Part shown: positions 25,061-37,491 of the stretch, piece by piece | How the letters are laid out: each line of letters starts with the position of its first letter | Position numbering within the stretch: position 1 is the first letter of the stretch | NCBI RefSeq assembly: GCF_024679095.1 | Contig: NC_066517.1 | Location: 23,496,040-23,560,039 of the forward strand | Source: Eriocheir sinensis | Taxonomy: Eukaryota; Arthropoda; Malacostraca; Decapoda; Varunidae | Reading direction: 5' to 3' | Length of the DNA: 64,000 bases | Notes under the pieces: generated by a model | The model's database searches: none | The model's input: the letters and a program-made list of their open reading frames with translations, nothing else | What the model was told of the DNA's origin: nothing | Translations under genes and position numbers: made by a program

Positions 25061-25380
25061 CCAACAACTGCATGAGAGGGGCAAGTGGGCGAGGCGGTGA
25101 CGAGAGAGACGCTCACGGTATCATTCCTTTCTCTTCCTCTTCTTCCAATAACATAAGAGGAGCGAATTGGAGAAGAGGCGATGGAAAAGAGTCACATTAT
25201 CATTTATTTCTCTTCCTTTCTCTTCCTCCTCTTTCAACAACATAAGAGGAGCGAATTGGAGAAGAGGCGATGAAAAAAAGTCACATTATCATTTACTTCT
25301 CTTCCTTTCTCTTCCTCCTCTTCACCTAAAAACACGAGAGGGCCGAGTGGGAGGAATGGCGAGGAAAGAGACAGTCACGT
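25061..25380 (+). repeat. about 93-bp repeat, three copies
   Basis: ACATAAGAGGAGCGAATTGG recurs at about 25153 and 25243, with a related unit to 25365. Units contain TTTCTCTTCCTCCTCTTTCA. Confidence 0.85.
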
Positions 25381-25625
25381 AAAGGCAAGTTCCGTCCTCA
25401 TTAACCGTCGCTTTGTGCGGTAATTCCCCTTCAACCGTCTGCCACTGTTGCCTACGTGACCGTCTGTCTCTCCAGGTGACCCTAATGACTCCCGCACGCA
25501 CCTGGCCGCCCACTGCTCCTCCCCGCCAGAGCCAGACACACGCCAGCCCTCGTCGACAGGGACAAAATCAACAGCAACGACCTCCACGCCGCTCTTTACA
25601 CCGCACCAAGACACCTGTGAGACCA
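25381..25625. other. unique C-rich stretch, weakly exon-like
   Basis: A stretch bounded by an acceptor-like GTCTGTCTCTCCAG (to about 25483) and a donor-like CCTGTGAG (25613-25620), with two open frames. One frame contains DRDKINSNDLHAAL, which resembles an EF-hand loop of a myosin light chain but lacks the usual Gly and is only about 14 residues long. I do not call a gene. Confidence 0.2.
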
Positions 25626-25950
25626 TATTTGAGTTTTGTTTTCTTGGTAACTTTTGTACTTTTTTGGGGAGTAGTGTGTTGTGGGACCTTTTTTATTATT
25701 TTGCTTTCTCTCTGTTTCTGTCGGTGTCTGTGTCTGTCTCTGTGTCTGTGTCTGTCTCTGTCTGTCTCTGTCTGTCTCTGTCTCTGTGTCTGAGTCTGTC
25801 TGTGTTTGTGTCTGTCTGTTTCTGTCTGTTTCTGTCTCTGTATCTATCTATCTATCTATCGCTTTATCTCTCTGTGTCTCTGTCTCTCTGTCTCTCTATC
25901 TCTCTATTTCTCTATCTTTCTTTCTATCTAACTATCTAACTATCTCTATC
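25626..25950. repeat. (TCTG)n / (TCTA)n / TCTC repeat
   Basis: From about 25700 to 25945, a pyrimidine-plus-G tetranucleotide repeat that shifts from TCTG to TCTA and TCTC. Confidence 0.9.
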
Positions 25951-26267
25951 TCCATAACAACAACATTAGCATACTTTAACAATCCTTCATTTTTTTAACA
26001 CACCGCACTTCGTCACCACAACAGCTGCGGTTCGTACTTAAAGTCTTAAAGTCTTACATTAAAACAACCTGTCTTCGTGAGTCACTTGCTTTAACGTTTC
26101 ACACGCCCCGCTACACCGTTTTTGCAAGGGCCGTGACTGACTTCAACGATCGCATCTGCTGTGTCTTTTTTTGCGTGTGTGCGTGTGTATGTGTGTGTGT
26201 GTGTGTGCGTGTGTGTTGTACCGCTTTGTAATTCATCCTCGTACGGTCTGCTTCTCGGAATTATGGT
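25951..26267. other. unique stretch with a GT run
   Basis: Mixed sequence with (GT)n at 26174-26216. No gene is recognised. Confidence 0.5.
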
Positions 26268-26395
26268 CCAGACTAGCAAGATGGCGCCACTATAAACACT
26301 TGCCTGCGCCATAACGGGACTGGAGCCGACCATCAAGCCCCACCGAGATAGCTTACCGGCGCCATAGGTGAGAACGTAAAAAAAAAAAAAGAAGG
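26268..26395 (+). mobile_element. SINE-like dispersed repeat, copy 2, with poly(A) tail
   Basis: Same element and orientation as 2895-3052. The shared blocks are ATGGCGCCACT, ACTTGCCTGCGCCAT, the GGGACTGGAGCCGA region and GGCGCCAT, followed by GAACGTAAAAAAAAAAAAAG. The A-run at the 3' end supports retroposition. Confidence 0.7.
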
Positions 26396-27000
26396 GGACA
26401 TAATGGGCCCAGTTGTGTGTGTTTGATCATTCTAAAAAGTTTCTGATCCTCTAGCAATAACCATGAACTCTTCTATTGCGAATTTGGCAACACTAGTTTA
26501 ATACAGGTAGAGACAAGACTGAAGGTAAAAAAAGGAGGCTGTTTAGTGCTGGCAACAACGCGTATTTCCCTTCTCTGAGCGGGTATGTGGCGCCGCTCTT
26601 GAACAGGGGTTAGGTTAGGTTAGGATAGCTTGGGTGAAGTTTGGGTCGCACAGGGAAATTTTGAGTGGGAATTACAATGAGAGTATTTACCAGAACACCC
26701 CGTACGATACCATCTTCCTAAAAAAATATCATATGATCCTTGGATTTACGAAGTCACGGAATATATTATCTTACAGCCACATTTTTTCACGTCCAACAAA
26801 ACCTCCTGATGGTCTATATATATATTTCGTTGCTATAATTCGGAGCCAACTCTCGCGTACCGTATGAAGTTTCGCGTTCCAACTACGATCTTATCTTCCT
26901 AAAAAGTGTGGCGTATGATCCTTGCAATTACGAAACCACAGAGTATCGTCTTACGGCTACATTTTCACGTTCAGTCTCTCCTTTTGACTGACAGAGGAGG
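26396..27000. repeat. unique DNA with short TTAGG run and a 182-bp duplication
   Basis: GGGTTAGGTTAGGTTAGG at about 26606-26623 is a short interstitial telomere motif. Downstream, ATGATCCTTG recurs at 26733 and 26915 within a roughly 182-bp diverged tandem duplication (CATCTTCCTAAAAA, ATTACGAA, TTACGGCTACATTTTCACGT). No gene is recognised. Confidence 0.7.
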
Positions 27001-27400
27001 CGGGAAGGAGGAGGAGGAGGAGGAGGAGGAGAAGGAGGACGAAGAAGAAAAAGAAGAACAACAAAAAATAGAATACGAAGATGAAGAAGAAGACGAAGAA
27101 GAACTATAACAAGAAGTAGAAAAAAAAACAAGAAGAAAAAGAAGAGCTGGGAAGTAAAACAAGACAAGAAAAAGTAGATAAAAGAAGTAGAAGAAGAAAA
27201 AGAAGACAAAAACGAAGACGAAGAAAAAGAAAAAGAAGAAGAAGAAGAAGAAGAAGAAGACGAGGAGAGAAGAAAAAGAGGAAAGAAGGAATGATCAAGC
27301 AGAGATAGAGAGTTGTCGGAATAGGAAGACGAGGAGGAAGAAGAAGAGGAGGAGGAGGAGGAGAGACAGTAAGAGAGAAGGGAGGGGAGAGAGAGATGTC
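27001..27400 (+). repeat. GGA/GAA polypurine block
   Basis: Purine-rich GGA then GAA repeats, interrupted by ACAAC and GTAG. Acidic or Ser-rich frames are artefacts. Confidence 0.88.
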
Positions 27401-27655
27401 GGCCCGGCAACGCGTCTCAGGTGTTTGGGTGTTAAGTGGGCCGAGCAGGTGGGCGAAAAAGAGGTCAAGAGGGTGAAGCAGACCGCAGATGACGCGTGGC
27501 CCCGGCGCTCAACTCCGTCTCCTCAGGTGGCGACAGGTGATATATTTAAAGGGATGACTCATTAGCCTTTGCTACGTAGGTGAGGGCAGGTGTTAAGAGG
27601 CTCATTGCTCCTGTGTTCATCTCCGTGTCTTTGGGATTGAGAAAGGAGTACAAGA
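27401..27655. other. unique stretch
   Basis: About 250 bases of GC-balanced sequence (GGCCCGGCAACGCGTCTCAG and on). No splice-bounded coding segment is identified. Confidence 0.4.
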
Positions 27656-27881
27656 ACTAGAACAAGAAGAGAAATAACAATAAGAAAAATAAGAAAGAGA
27701 AGAACAAAAACGAGAACAACAAGAGAGAAGAACGACAAACAAGAACATGAAGAACAAAAACAAGAAAAATAAAATTAAACAAGAACAAAACATAAACAAG
27801 AAAAAAATAATAACAAGAACAGGAGTAACAAGAACAAGGAAAAAGAAGGAAAATGGGAACAACAACAATAACAACAACAAT

Positions 27882-27925
<44 letters not shown>

Positions 27926-27971
27926 AACCAAACATTGTATACACGAAACATTCCACACCACCACCACCACC

Positions 27972-28003
<32 letters not shown>

Positions 28004-28095
28004 CAATACCACCAACAACAACAAAAAGCATTCCACCTGAGTTATTCCACGTGCCACATAATTATTCCACAGGTGACGTTTTCCTAAGGTGAGCC
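27656..28095 (+). repeat. AAC/AAG and ACC trinucleotide block
   Basis: AACAAGAAC-type repeats, (AAC)n at 27857-27924, (CCA)n at 27957-27986 and (AAC)n at 27987-28024. Confidence 0.92.
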
Positions 28096-28308
28096 GCTCC
28101 ACACGTGCCACCTGGGCGGGGTCATTACACTCGGTGCCGTGGGCGTGGCGGCGGCGGCGGCGGAGGACAGCTGGCGTGCGGGGGGTGGGGGTGGGGTGGG
28201 GGGGGGCGAGGCTGTGCGGGATCTAAGAGAGGTTCCCAGTCCAAGTCCAAGGTGGTGGTTGGGGGATGTTTAGTCTTTCCAACGGGTCTCGACTACTCCT
28301 GATTCTTC
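28096..28308. other. G-rich unique stretch
   Basis: A GGCGGC run (28148-28163) and G-runs at 28178-28208. No gene is recognised. Confidence 0.45.
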
Positions 28309-28560
28309 TTGTCTCTGTTTTGTCTTTTTTTGTCTGTTTTGCCTTTTGTCTTGTCTTTATCTTTGTCTTTTTTTGTGTTTTTGTCTGTTTTGCTTTTTTG
28401 TTTTTTGTTTTTTGTTTTGTCGTTTGTCTTTTTTCTTTTTTCTTTTGTCTTTTGTCTGTCTTTTTTGTCTTTTTGTCTGTTTTGTCTTTTGTCTTTGCCT
28501 TTTTTGTCTTTTTGTCTTTGTCTGTTTTGTCTTTGTTTCTTCTTGTCTTTGTATCACGCT
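28309..28560 (+). repeat. TTTTGTCT repeat
   Basis: Irregular repetition of TTTGTCTTTTTGTCTGTTTT. Phe/Cys/Leu frames and the complementary Lys/Thr/Gln frames are artefacts. Confidence 0.9.
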
Positions 28561-29240
28561 TTCTTGTTGTCCTGTCGCATTGGTTAACTTCTTGGTTCTT
28601 TTTTTCTTGTAATATTGTGTTAAAATCATTGTCTTGTTTCATGATAAAGAAGAAGATGAAGATGATGATGAAGAAGAACAGGACTTGGATGATAATGTGA
28701 TATTGTGTTAAAATCCTTGTCTTGTTTCATGATAAAAAAGATGAGTGATGAAGATGATGATGAAGAAGAAGAACAGGACTTGGATGATAATGATGACGAT
28801 GTTGAAGAAGAAGAAGAAAAAGAAGATGATGATGAAGAAGAAGAAGACCTGAATGATAATGATGACGATGTTGAAGAAGAAGAAGATGAACGATGATGAT
28901 GAAGAACAGGACTTGGATGATAATGATGACGATGTTGAAGAAGAAGAAGAAGAAGATGAACGATGATGATGAAGAAGAACAGGACTTGAATGCTAATGAT
29001 GACGATGTTGAAGAAGAAGAAGAAGATGAACGATGATGATGAAGAAGAACAGGACTTGAATGCTAATGATGACGATGTTGAAGAAGAAGAAGAAGATGAA
29101 CGATGATGATGAAGAAGAACAGGACTTGGATGATAATGATGACGATGTTGAAGAAGAAGAAGAAAAAGAAGATGATGAAGAAGAAGACTTGGATGATAAT
29201 GATGACGATGTTGAAGAAGATGAACGATGATGATGACGAT
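28561..29240 (+). repeat. about 66-bp acidic-coding-like satellite (GAA/GAT rich)
   Basis: Units contain GAACAGGACTTGGATGATAA, TGATGACGATGTTGAAGAAG and GATGAACGATGATGATGAAG. There are about eight copies between 28675 and 29232. An earlier duplicated flank (CTTGTCTTGTTTCATGATAA) lies at 28630 and 28716. Spacing is mostly a multiple of three, so Asp/Glu-rich frames persist for up to 60 codons, but every unit with GAACGATGATGATGA introduces a stop. A satellite is the better explanation. Confidence 0.88.
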
Positions 29241-29340
29241 GATACAGTTTGCGTGGACTTGGTAACACTGCAAATTGGTGTTATTTTCCACAACGGAGCA
29301 GAAATCTTGGTAACGTTATACAAAATGGACTGGTTAACGT
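29241..29340. other. short unique spacer
   Basis: Contains GGTAACACTGCAAATTGG and GGTAACGTTATACAAAATGG, possibly two diverged copies of one short unit. Confidence 0.4.
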
Positions 29341-29635
29341 TTTTTCTGATATAATCTACTACAATCCTCTCTGATGGTAGGATTCTAGTTCGCTCCTTTA
29401 GATAAATAGCGGAGATCTCTCACAACAGGTTTTCCAGTGCCCTTTAGTAATATAATCCAGTTCTTTCTTGTGATAATCTGGTTGAGATCTCTTGTAAAAG
29501 GGTTCCAAACTTCCAATGCTCTCTGGTAATAGGATTCCAGTTCCCTCCTTTTAAGAATAACAGCAGAAATCTCTTGCAATAGGTTTTAATAGGATCCACT
29601 TCTCTCCTTTCATAATGGGGCTGATATCTCTTGTG
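29341..29635 (-). repeat. about 65-bp degenerate tandem body adjoining a tRNA-like head
   Basis: Four diverged units with AGATCTCTTG, TAATAGGATTCCAGTTC and CTCCTTTNATAAT. It directly abuts the tRNA-like segment at 29636-29700, and on the minus strand it lies downstream of the B box, where a SINE body would be. Confidence 0.65.
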
Positions 29636-29705
29636 GCAGCGGGCGGGATTCGAACCTGAGTCTTCCTGAACGCCGCGCCGGCAGGCACCTCTCGGCTCTC
29701 TCATG
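29636..29705 (-). ncRNA. tRNA-Ser/Leu-like SINE head
   Basis: Minus strand: A-box-like AGCCGAGAGGTGCC (29683-29696) and perfect B box GGTTCGAATCCC (29645-29656), separated by about 26 bases with a variable-arm-like GC-rich insert (CGGCGCGGCG). The GCCGAGAGG A box is typical of tRNA-Ser/Leu. The sequence before the A box (CATGAGAGAG) does not pair with that after the B box (GCCCGCTGCC), so a functional tRNA is unlikely. With the repeat body at 29341-29635 it reads as a minus-strand tRNA-derived SINE. Confidence 0.6.
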
Positions 29706-30050
29706 ATGTACTGTAGTGACGCTTTCCCGTAACAGTGTGGCGGTGCTCTCCTTTATCACAGCCCCATCATACCTCCGCCACAGTACATTAGCTCACTCAC
29801 ATGTAGTTTAGGTAGAAAAAAACTTCGGTAAAAACTCTGGAGCCCCGTTTACGTGTCTGGCTGGAGGCGTCGCGGCATGCTTCTTTCCAGTGGACCTTCC
29901 TTTCCCTCGCTGTGTGTGTGTGTGTCTGTGTGTGTGTGAGTGTGTGTGTGTATGGGAGTCGTAAATTAGGGTACGGACATGGCTTTTCTGGTTATGTGAG
30001 AGATAATAATAGCAAGGAAATAGTTGTAGAATGAAATATGGAGTGGAAAG
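29706..30050. other. unique stretch with GT run
   Basis: Mixed sequence with (GT)n at 29909-29952; no gene recognised. Confidence 0.5.
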
Positions 30051-30540
30051 ACAGATTGAGAGGAAAAAGCTTATTAAGATTACTGAATAAAAAAACAAGA
30101 TAGGTAAGTAATATTAAAAGAAAGAGAGAAAGGAAGATAAAGGCAAGAGAAAAGTTAAAGAAATAAATATGGAGCGGAAAGATAGATTACAGATGAAAAA
30201 GATAGTTAGGCAAAATAAGAGAAAAAGATGGAGAGAAAGCAAAAGAAGTGAAAGAAAGAAAAATATGTGAAGTGAAAAGAATGAGAAAAAAAGCAAAACA
30301 GTGAAAAATGAAAGAAATAAAGAGTGAAAATACAAAATAAGGGAAAAAAAAACTTAATATGCAAGGAAAAAGAAAAACAAACAAAACAATATGAAAAGAC
30401 AATAATAAACAGCGACAAAAAGACCGGAGAAAAAAAAAAGAGACAAATCAGTAAGAAAAAGAAAGAAGGAAGGAAGAAAAAAAAGAAAGAAAAGAACGAA
30501 ACAAACAAAAGAGAATGAGAGAGAGAGAAAGAGCGGACGA
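30051..30540 (+). repeat. A/G-rich block
   Basis: AAAGAAAGAAAA-type purine-rich DNA with an internal duplication (ATATGGAGYGGAAAGAYAGA at about 30037 and 30168). No gene is seen. Confidence 0.8.
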
Positions 30541-30551
30541 AGACACACACA

Positions 30552-30605
<54 letters not shown>

Positions 30606-30791
30606 ACACACACACATCACCGGGTCATCGTCGCTATTACCATGTCCATCACGACCCGCTCCCGCTATAAAAAAAAGTCGATGCTTGCCTTGTCTGCTGC
30701 GTCCGGGTAGGCTGGTCTGACCCCCCCCCCCCCCTGGCCTGCATCCCCCCTTTCCTCCTTCCTTTCCAGACGGCCTGTACACACACACACA

Positions 30792-30859
<68 letters not shown>

Positions 30860-31045
30860 CCTCCTCCTCCATCTCTCTCTCCACCTGAACATCCATTTTC
30901 TTGTCTCTCCTTCTTCTCTTCCTCATTTCATTCTTCTTTTTGTTTCCTTTTCCTCGTCCTCTTCCTCCTCCTCCAACTCTCTATCTCTCCTGAACATTCC
31001 TCTCCTCCTCCTCCTCCTCCTCCTCCTCCTCCTCCTCCTCTTAAC
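30541..31045. repeat. CA, CT and CCT microsatellites
   Basis: (CA)n at 30543-30599, about 120 unique bases, a C-run at 30721-30734, a compound (CA)n-(CT)n at 30781-30854 and (CCT)n at 31004-31040. Confidence 0.92.
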
Positions 31046-31430
31046 TATTGCCTTCTTGCCTTCATCTCCATCATCATTTTTCGCTCCACTCAGTCCTTCC
31101 TTCAATTTCTCCTTTGCTTCTTTCTCTTTTTTTTTCTCCTCCTCCTCCTCCTCAGTTCCCTATACCCACCATTTCTATCCCTCCCTCCCTCCGCCTCCCC
31201 CTCCTCCTCCTCTCTTTATTCTACTGTTTTCCTTTCATGTCTTCGTCTTTTCTTCCTCTCAACCTTCCTCTTCTCTCCTCCTCCTCTTTCCCTTCTTCTT
31301 CTTCTTAAGCGTTACCTTCCTCCTTTCTCCATTTCACCGCCTTCATTACCCGCATTTGCTCTTCCTCTCTCATCTCACAACTCCTCCTCCTCCTCCTCCT
31401 CCTCCTCCTCCTCCTCCTCCAACACGAGCG
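31046..31430 (-). repeat. polypyrimidine block with (CCT)n
   Basis: CTT/CCT-rich sequence ending in about 13 CCT units (31382-31421). Confidence 0.88.
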
Positions 31431-31640
31431 GCCGTTCAAAGACCCTCATCCGACAATAGCCTTCACTTGCCTCACACAATAGACGCTTTGCCTGCCTCGA
31501 CCCAACGTGGCCTCGGCGTCAGGGTCACCTCCAGGGCACATCACGGACCCTCCAGTGCCTCTCGTTTTCCTTTCGCCATGGACAGCCGATGACATGGAGG
31601 GTGGGCTCAAGTAGATTGGTCTAATGATGGGATGATAGGA
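31431..31640. other. unique stretch
   Basis: About 210 bases of ordinary GC-balanced sequence; no exon could be supported. Confidence 0.4.
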
Positions 31641-32160
31641 GGGGCTGTCAGATTTCCTCCCCTCCCCTTCCTCCTCTCTCTTCTTCCCTGTCTGTTCCTG
31701 GCCTCCTCCTCCTCCTCCTCTTCCTCCTCCTCCTATCCCACACACACATCGAGAGAGAGATTCCGGTTGTCACTCGGAGGTTTTTCTTGGAGATTTCAAC
31801 TGGCAGGAAGATAGGCATCCACATGAAAGCGATTTTTCAAGATTTGTGTCCGGGAGAATGAAAGGTAATGACAGATTGTGAGGCTGTGTGTGTGTGTGTG
31901 TGTGTGTGTGTTGCAAAACGTAATTGCATGATGGGAATGATGGGAATATGGTAAAAAATGATGGGAATTATGGGAATATAGTAAAAAATGATGGGAGGGA
32001 AATTGAAAAAGGGAAAACAGAAAAATTAAAACAGAGAGATAAAAAAAAACAGGAAAATTCAAACAGATAAAAAAAACAAGAAAATTACGACAAGAAAAAT
32101 TAAAACAAGGAAAACTTTAAGAGGAAAAAATAAAATAGAAAGAATCACAACCGGAAAAGT
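31641..32160. repeat. CCT tract, GT run and A-rich minisatellites
   Basis: (CCT)n at 31703-31734, (GT)n at 31887-31910, TGATGGGAATATGGTAAAAA units (31925-31996) and AAAATTAAAACAGAGAGATA-type units (32005-32130). Confidence 0.82.
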
Positions 32161-32660
32161 TTCACAAGCAATAAATACCTCGTGGCCAACTCTCACCTTT
32201 CAAAACCTTCTCAAACAATAAGGGATTAACAGCCAAACCAAGAGATAAAAGTACTTGCAGAGTCATGTGTCTATCTATGTTAAGCACCGTAGCCAACCCT
32301 CACCTTTCAAAACCTTCTCAAACAATAAAGGAGAGAAGGGAGCAATAATTCGAATATGGTATGTAAAAGAAGGGAAGATGCGAGAAATATGGGAGAAATA
32401 TGGGAATTAAGGGAAAATGAAAAAAAAAATAGTTGAAATAAAGAGAATAATGATGAATAAGAGAGAAAAGAGCATCCTCCTCCTCTTTCTTCCTCCTCTT
32501 CTTCCTCTTCATCGGCTCTCTCCTCCTCTTGAAGTCCCATTCCGTGTTTCACTGAAGTTCTGTATCATCAATAAAGGATTAAAAGCCAAACCAAGAGATA
32601 AAAGTACTTGCAGAGTCACGCGTCTATGTTAAGCACCATGACCTACCCCAAACAATGCGC
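32161..32660 (+). repeat. dispersed/tandem unit with AACCAAGAGATAAAAGTACT
   Basis: GCCAAACCAAGAGATAAAAG, TACTTGCAGAGTCA and TATGTTAAGCACC occur at 32232-32290 and again at 32583-32638. CTCACCTTTCAAAACCTTCT occurs at about 32189 and 32299. The intervening sequence is A-rich purine and CCT. Confidence 0.75.
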
Positions 32661-32980
32661 TCACTAATTACTCTTACGTCGCCGAGGGATATGAACATAC
32701 TACCCACGTCACCCACCTCGCCTCCTCACGGCACCCAGTCACCCTGTCATTGCTACCTGCGTCGCGTTGGGGCCGCAGCTGCCGAGGGTTCTAAAAGAGT
32801 GTTCTGCCTGGATGTCACCCGTTCCCGCTGCCCACCACAGACACACAGACACACGTATCCCCCCCATCCCCCAACCATGCACTACCTCACGTCGACGCCT
32901 GAGAGGGAGGAGGAGGAAGAGAGAGAAGGAAAGAAGAAAGTCGGAGGATCATCTGGAATGCACGGTGGTTCAACTTGTCC
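32661..32980. other. unique stretch
   Basis: Mixed GC-rich sequence with ACACAGACACACGTATCC near 32842. No gene is recognised. Confidence 0.4.
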
Positions 32981-33585
<605 letters not shown>

Positions 33586-33860
33586 CGCTAGCGTAGAACA
33601 GGTGGCTAGGAGGAGGTTACCTGGATGAGGAGTCAGGTAAAGATCAGGTATAGGAGTTCAGCGGAGCGGCTCTTCGGATAACCACAGTCTTGTGCGTGCG
33701 TCCCATATAAAGTCACTCGCTCCCGGAAAATATGACGGGTCTGCAGCGCGTCGTAAACACACCTGATACCTGGCGCCTCACGGACTAAAGGCGCTTATGA
33801 TTGTACCTGTTGTGAGCTCCATGGATTCTTATTTTATTAGGAGACAGCCAAGACCACAGC
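33586..33860. other. unique stretch
   Basis: About 270 bases. Contains TCCCATATAAAGTC near 33700 but no supporting initiator or coding sequence. Confidence 0.4.
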
Positions 33861-34470
33861 ACTACAGGTCGTAAAATGCTACAACCACAAAACAGTAGGC
33901 CTAGCTAACTAACTAACTAACTAACGAGGAACACTACAGAAAAAGGATCGTAAAATGCTACAACAATAATACAGTAGGCCTAGCTAACTAACTAACTAAC
34001 GAGGAACACTACAAAAAATGGGTCGTAAAATGCAACAATAATAAAACAGTAGGCCTAGCTAACTAACTAACTAACTAACGAGGAACACTACAGAAAAGGG
34101 GTCGTAAAATGCAACAACAACAAAACAGTAGGCCTAGCTAACTAACTAACTAACGAGGAACACTACAGAAAAGGGGTCGTAAAATGCTATAACAACAAAA
34201 CAGTAGGCCTAGCTAACTAACTAACTAACGAGGAACACTACAGAAAAAGGGGTCGTAAAATGCTACAACAACAATACAGTAGGCCTAGCTAACTAACTAA
34301 CTAACTAACGAGGAACACTACAGAAAAGGGGTCGTAAAATGCTACAACAACAATACAGTAGGCCTAGCTAACTAACTAACTAACGAGGAACACTACAGAA
34401 AAGGGGTCGTAAAATGCAACAACAACAATACAGTAGGCCTAGCTAACTAACTAACTAACTAACGAGGAGC
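33861..34470 (+). repeat. 77-bp satellite with (CTAA)4-5 core
   Basis: CAGTAGGCCTAGCTAACTAA recurs eight times at spacing of 75-79 bases (33896, 33975, 34050, 34129 and on). The spacing difference is mainly whether the internal CTAA run has four or five units. Each unit also has ACGAGGAACACTACAGAAAA and GGTCGTAAAATGC. Confidence 0.95.
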
Positions 34471-35165
34471 ATATCCCCGGGTGCGCTTCACTTCATTCAC
34501 TCTCCGCCTCCATTCCCGATAGTCGACAGCACAGGGATGACGTTGAGTAGAGGGTAGTGCAGTGAGGTCGAGGGATAATATAAAACGATGAAGTAGAGAA
34601 AGTGAAGGATGAAAGACTAAAGATACCGGTTAACTCTTGCATTAGGAAGTTGGACAGCACAGGGATAAGAATGAGTAGGGTGCACTGAGGCCGCGGCGGG
34701 GGAGGAGCAGGCATGGCAGTTAGCATGATAGAGATGAACTATAGAAAAAGAAACATGAAAGACTAAAGATACTGGTTAACTCTTGCATTAGGAAGTTGGA
34801 CAGCACAGGGATGAGCTCGAGTAGGAAGCATTGAGGCCGCGGGGGAGGAGCAGGCATGGCAGTTAGTAGGATAAAGATGAACTATAGAAAGAGAAACATG
34901 AAAGACTAAAGATACTGGTTAACTCTTGCATTAGGAAGTTGGACAGCACAGGGATGAGCTCGAGTAGGGTGCATTGAGGCCGCGGGAGAGGGGGAGGCAT
35001 GGCAGTTAGCAGGATAAAGATGAACTATAGAAAGAGAAACATGAAAGACTAAAGACACTGGTTAACTCTTGCATTAGGAAGTTGGACAGCACAGGGATAA
35101 CAATGAGTAGAGTGCATTGAGGCCGCGGGAGAGGAGCAGGCATGAGAGTTCGCTTAATAAGGATA
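34471..35165 (+). repeat. 144-bp satellite
   Basis: AAGTTGGACAGCACAGGGAT recurs at 34647, 34793, 34936 and 35079, with a diverged first unit near 34519. Units include TTAACTCTTGCATTAGG and TTGAGGCCGCGGG. Confidence 0.94.
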
Positions 35166-35554
35166 AAGTTGCGTATAGCAAGAGAAGCAAATTGAGATGA
35201 GGGTTGAGAGGTTGATGGAAGTGAGTCAGAGGAGATGACGAGGGGAACGACCTTAGGACTGTATAGATGAGCCCAAAGAGGAGTGGCACCCCCTTCCTCT
35301 TCCTCCTCCCTCCCCTCCCCCTCCTCCTCCCCACCCCCCCTCCCCCTCCTCATCACACACGGATACCTGTTACACCTGAGATTTTAATGTTTTCTTTTTT
35401 GTTTTTTGTTTTGGGTTATTGTTTTGATTTGTGGGTGTGCTTGTTTTGTTATTGTTGTTATTATTAAATGATTGTTGTTGTTGTTGTTTATGATTTCTTC
35501 TTTCTCTTTTTTGTGATTAAGCAGTTTTTTTCTATTTTCTTTTATTTATTTGCT

Positions 35555-35555
<1 letters not shown>
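35166..35555. other. unique stretch and pyrimidine patch
   Basis: Mixed sequence, CCT-rich at 35286-35350, then T/G-rich (TTGTTG, TTTTGTTTTTTG). No gene is recognised. Confidence 0.5.
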
Positions 35556-35610
<55 letters not shown>

Positions 35611-36115
35611 CTTCTTCTTCTTTTTATTTTTATTTTCCCATTTGTTATTCTATTTCTATTTCTTTCTTTCTTCTTCTTCTTCTTTTTCTTCTTTTTCCTT
35701 TCTTCTTCTTCTTCTTCTTCTTCTTTCTTTTTCTTTTTCTTCTTCTTCTTCTTCCTATTATTATTATTATCGTTTATTTATTATTATTATTTTTATTAAC
35801 ATTATTCTTTCTCCTCTTTTTTTCTCTTATCTCTCACCGACTAGTTTTTGTTCGCCAGGTTTCTCGATATTACTCGTCTTCAACCTATTTCCTCCTCCTC
35901 CTCCTCCTCCTCCTCCCTCCTACGTCTTACTCTTTCTTCTTCTTCTCCTCCTTCTTCTTCTTCTTCCTTGTCCCCATTCCCTTCCTCTTTATCATCATCA
36001 TCATCATTACAGTCATATTTTTTTTCTTCTTCTTCTTCTTCTTCTTCTTCTTCTTCTTCCTCATCATCATCTCATCACCATCCTCCTCCTCATCATCATC
36101 AATAATTATGAAAAA
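35556..36115. repeat. CT, TTC, ATT, CCT and CAT repeats
   Basis: (CT)n at 35560-35608, TTC-rich at 35610-35755, ATT-rich at 35755-35800, (CCT)n at 35889-35918, TTC at 35935-35970 and 36020-36058, and CAT patches. Confidence 0.93.
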
Positions 36116-37020
<905 letters not shown>

Positions 37021-37330
37021 ATAAAGAGTTAGAAGGAGTCCATAAGTGCGTTTATATGGACGCTTAAAAGGATTGGAACCTCATAAAACAGGATTGAGTA
37101 TTGTTTTTTTTTTTGCTTATTTCTTTTCTTCTTGTTTTGGGTACGAAAGAAATTGCCACTAATCTTTTAAGAGCTGTGGACTGGGAGGTATGTGGGGGAG
37201 GGAGGGATGGGGAGGGAGGGAGAGATAGGGAGAATGAGAGAAGAAGAGAAAAAGGAATAAATTGAAAGAAAAAAGGATAAATATGAGAAAAATGAAGAAA
37301 ATGAAAAGAAAATAAGAAAAAAATGTGTAT

Positions 37331-37373
<43 letters not shown>

Positions 37374-37444
37374 TTGGTAGAAGAAGTAGGCAGGGTCAGG
37401 CATTTCAAGGGGGGGAGGGAGAGAGAAGATTGTCCAGTGACCCG

Positions 37445-37491
<47 letters not shown>

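Noticed and set aside
25545..25620. EF-hand-like DRDKINSNDLHAAL in a C-rich segment
   Set aside because: Only about 14 residues, lacks the loop glycine, flanking residues do not fit a light chain, and the frame stops at once; probably chance.
29636..29705. A functional tRNA gene
   Set aside because: A and B boxes are good but the acceptor stem cannot be paired; treated as a SINE head.
33861..34470. CRISPR-like array
   Set aside because: Units are contiguous satellite copies with no unique spacers, in a eukaryotic context.
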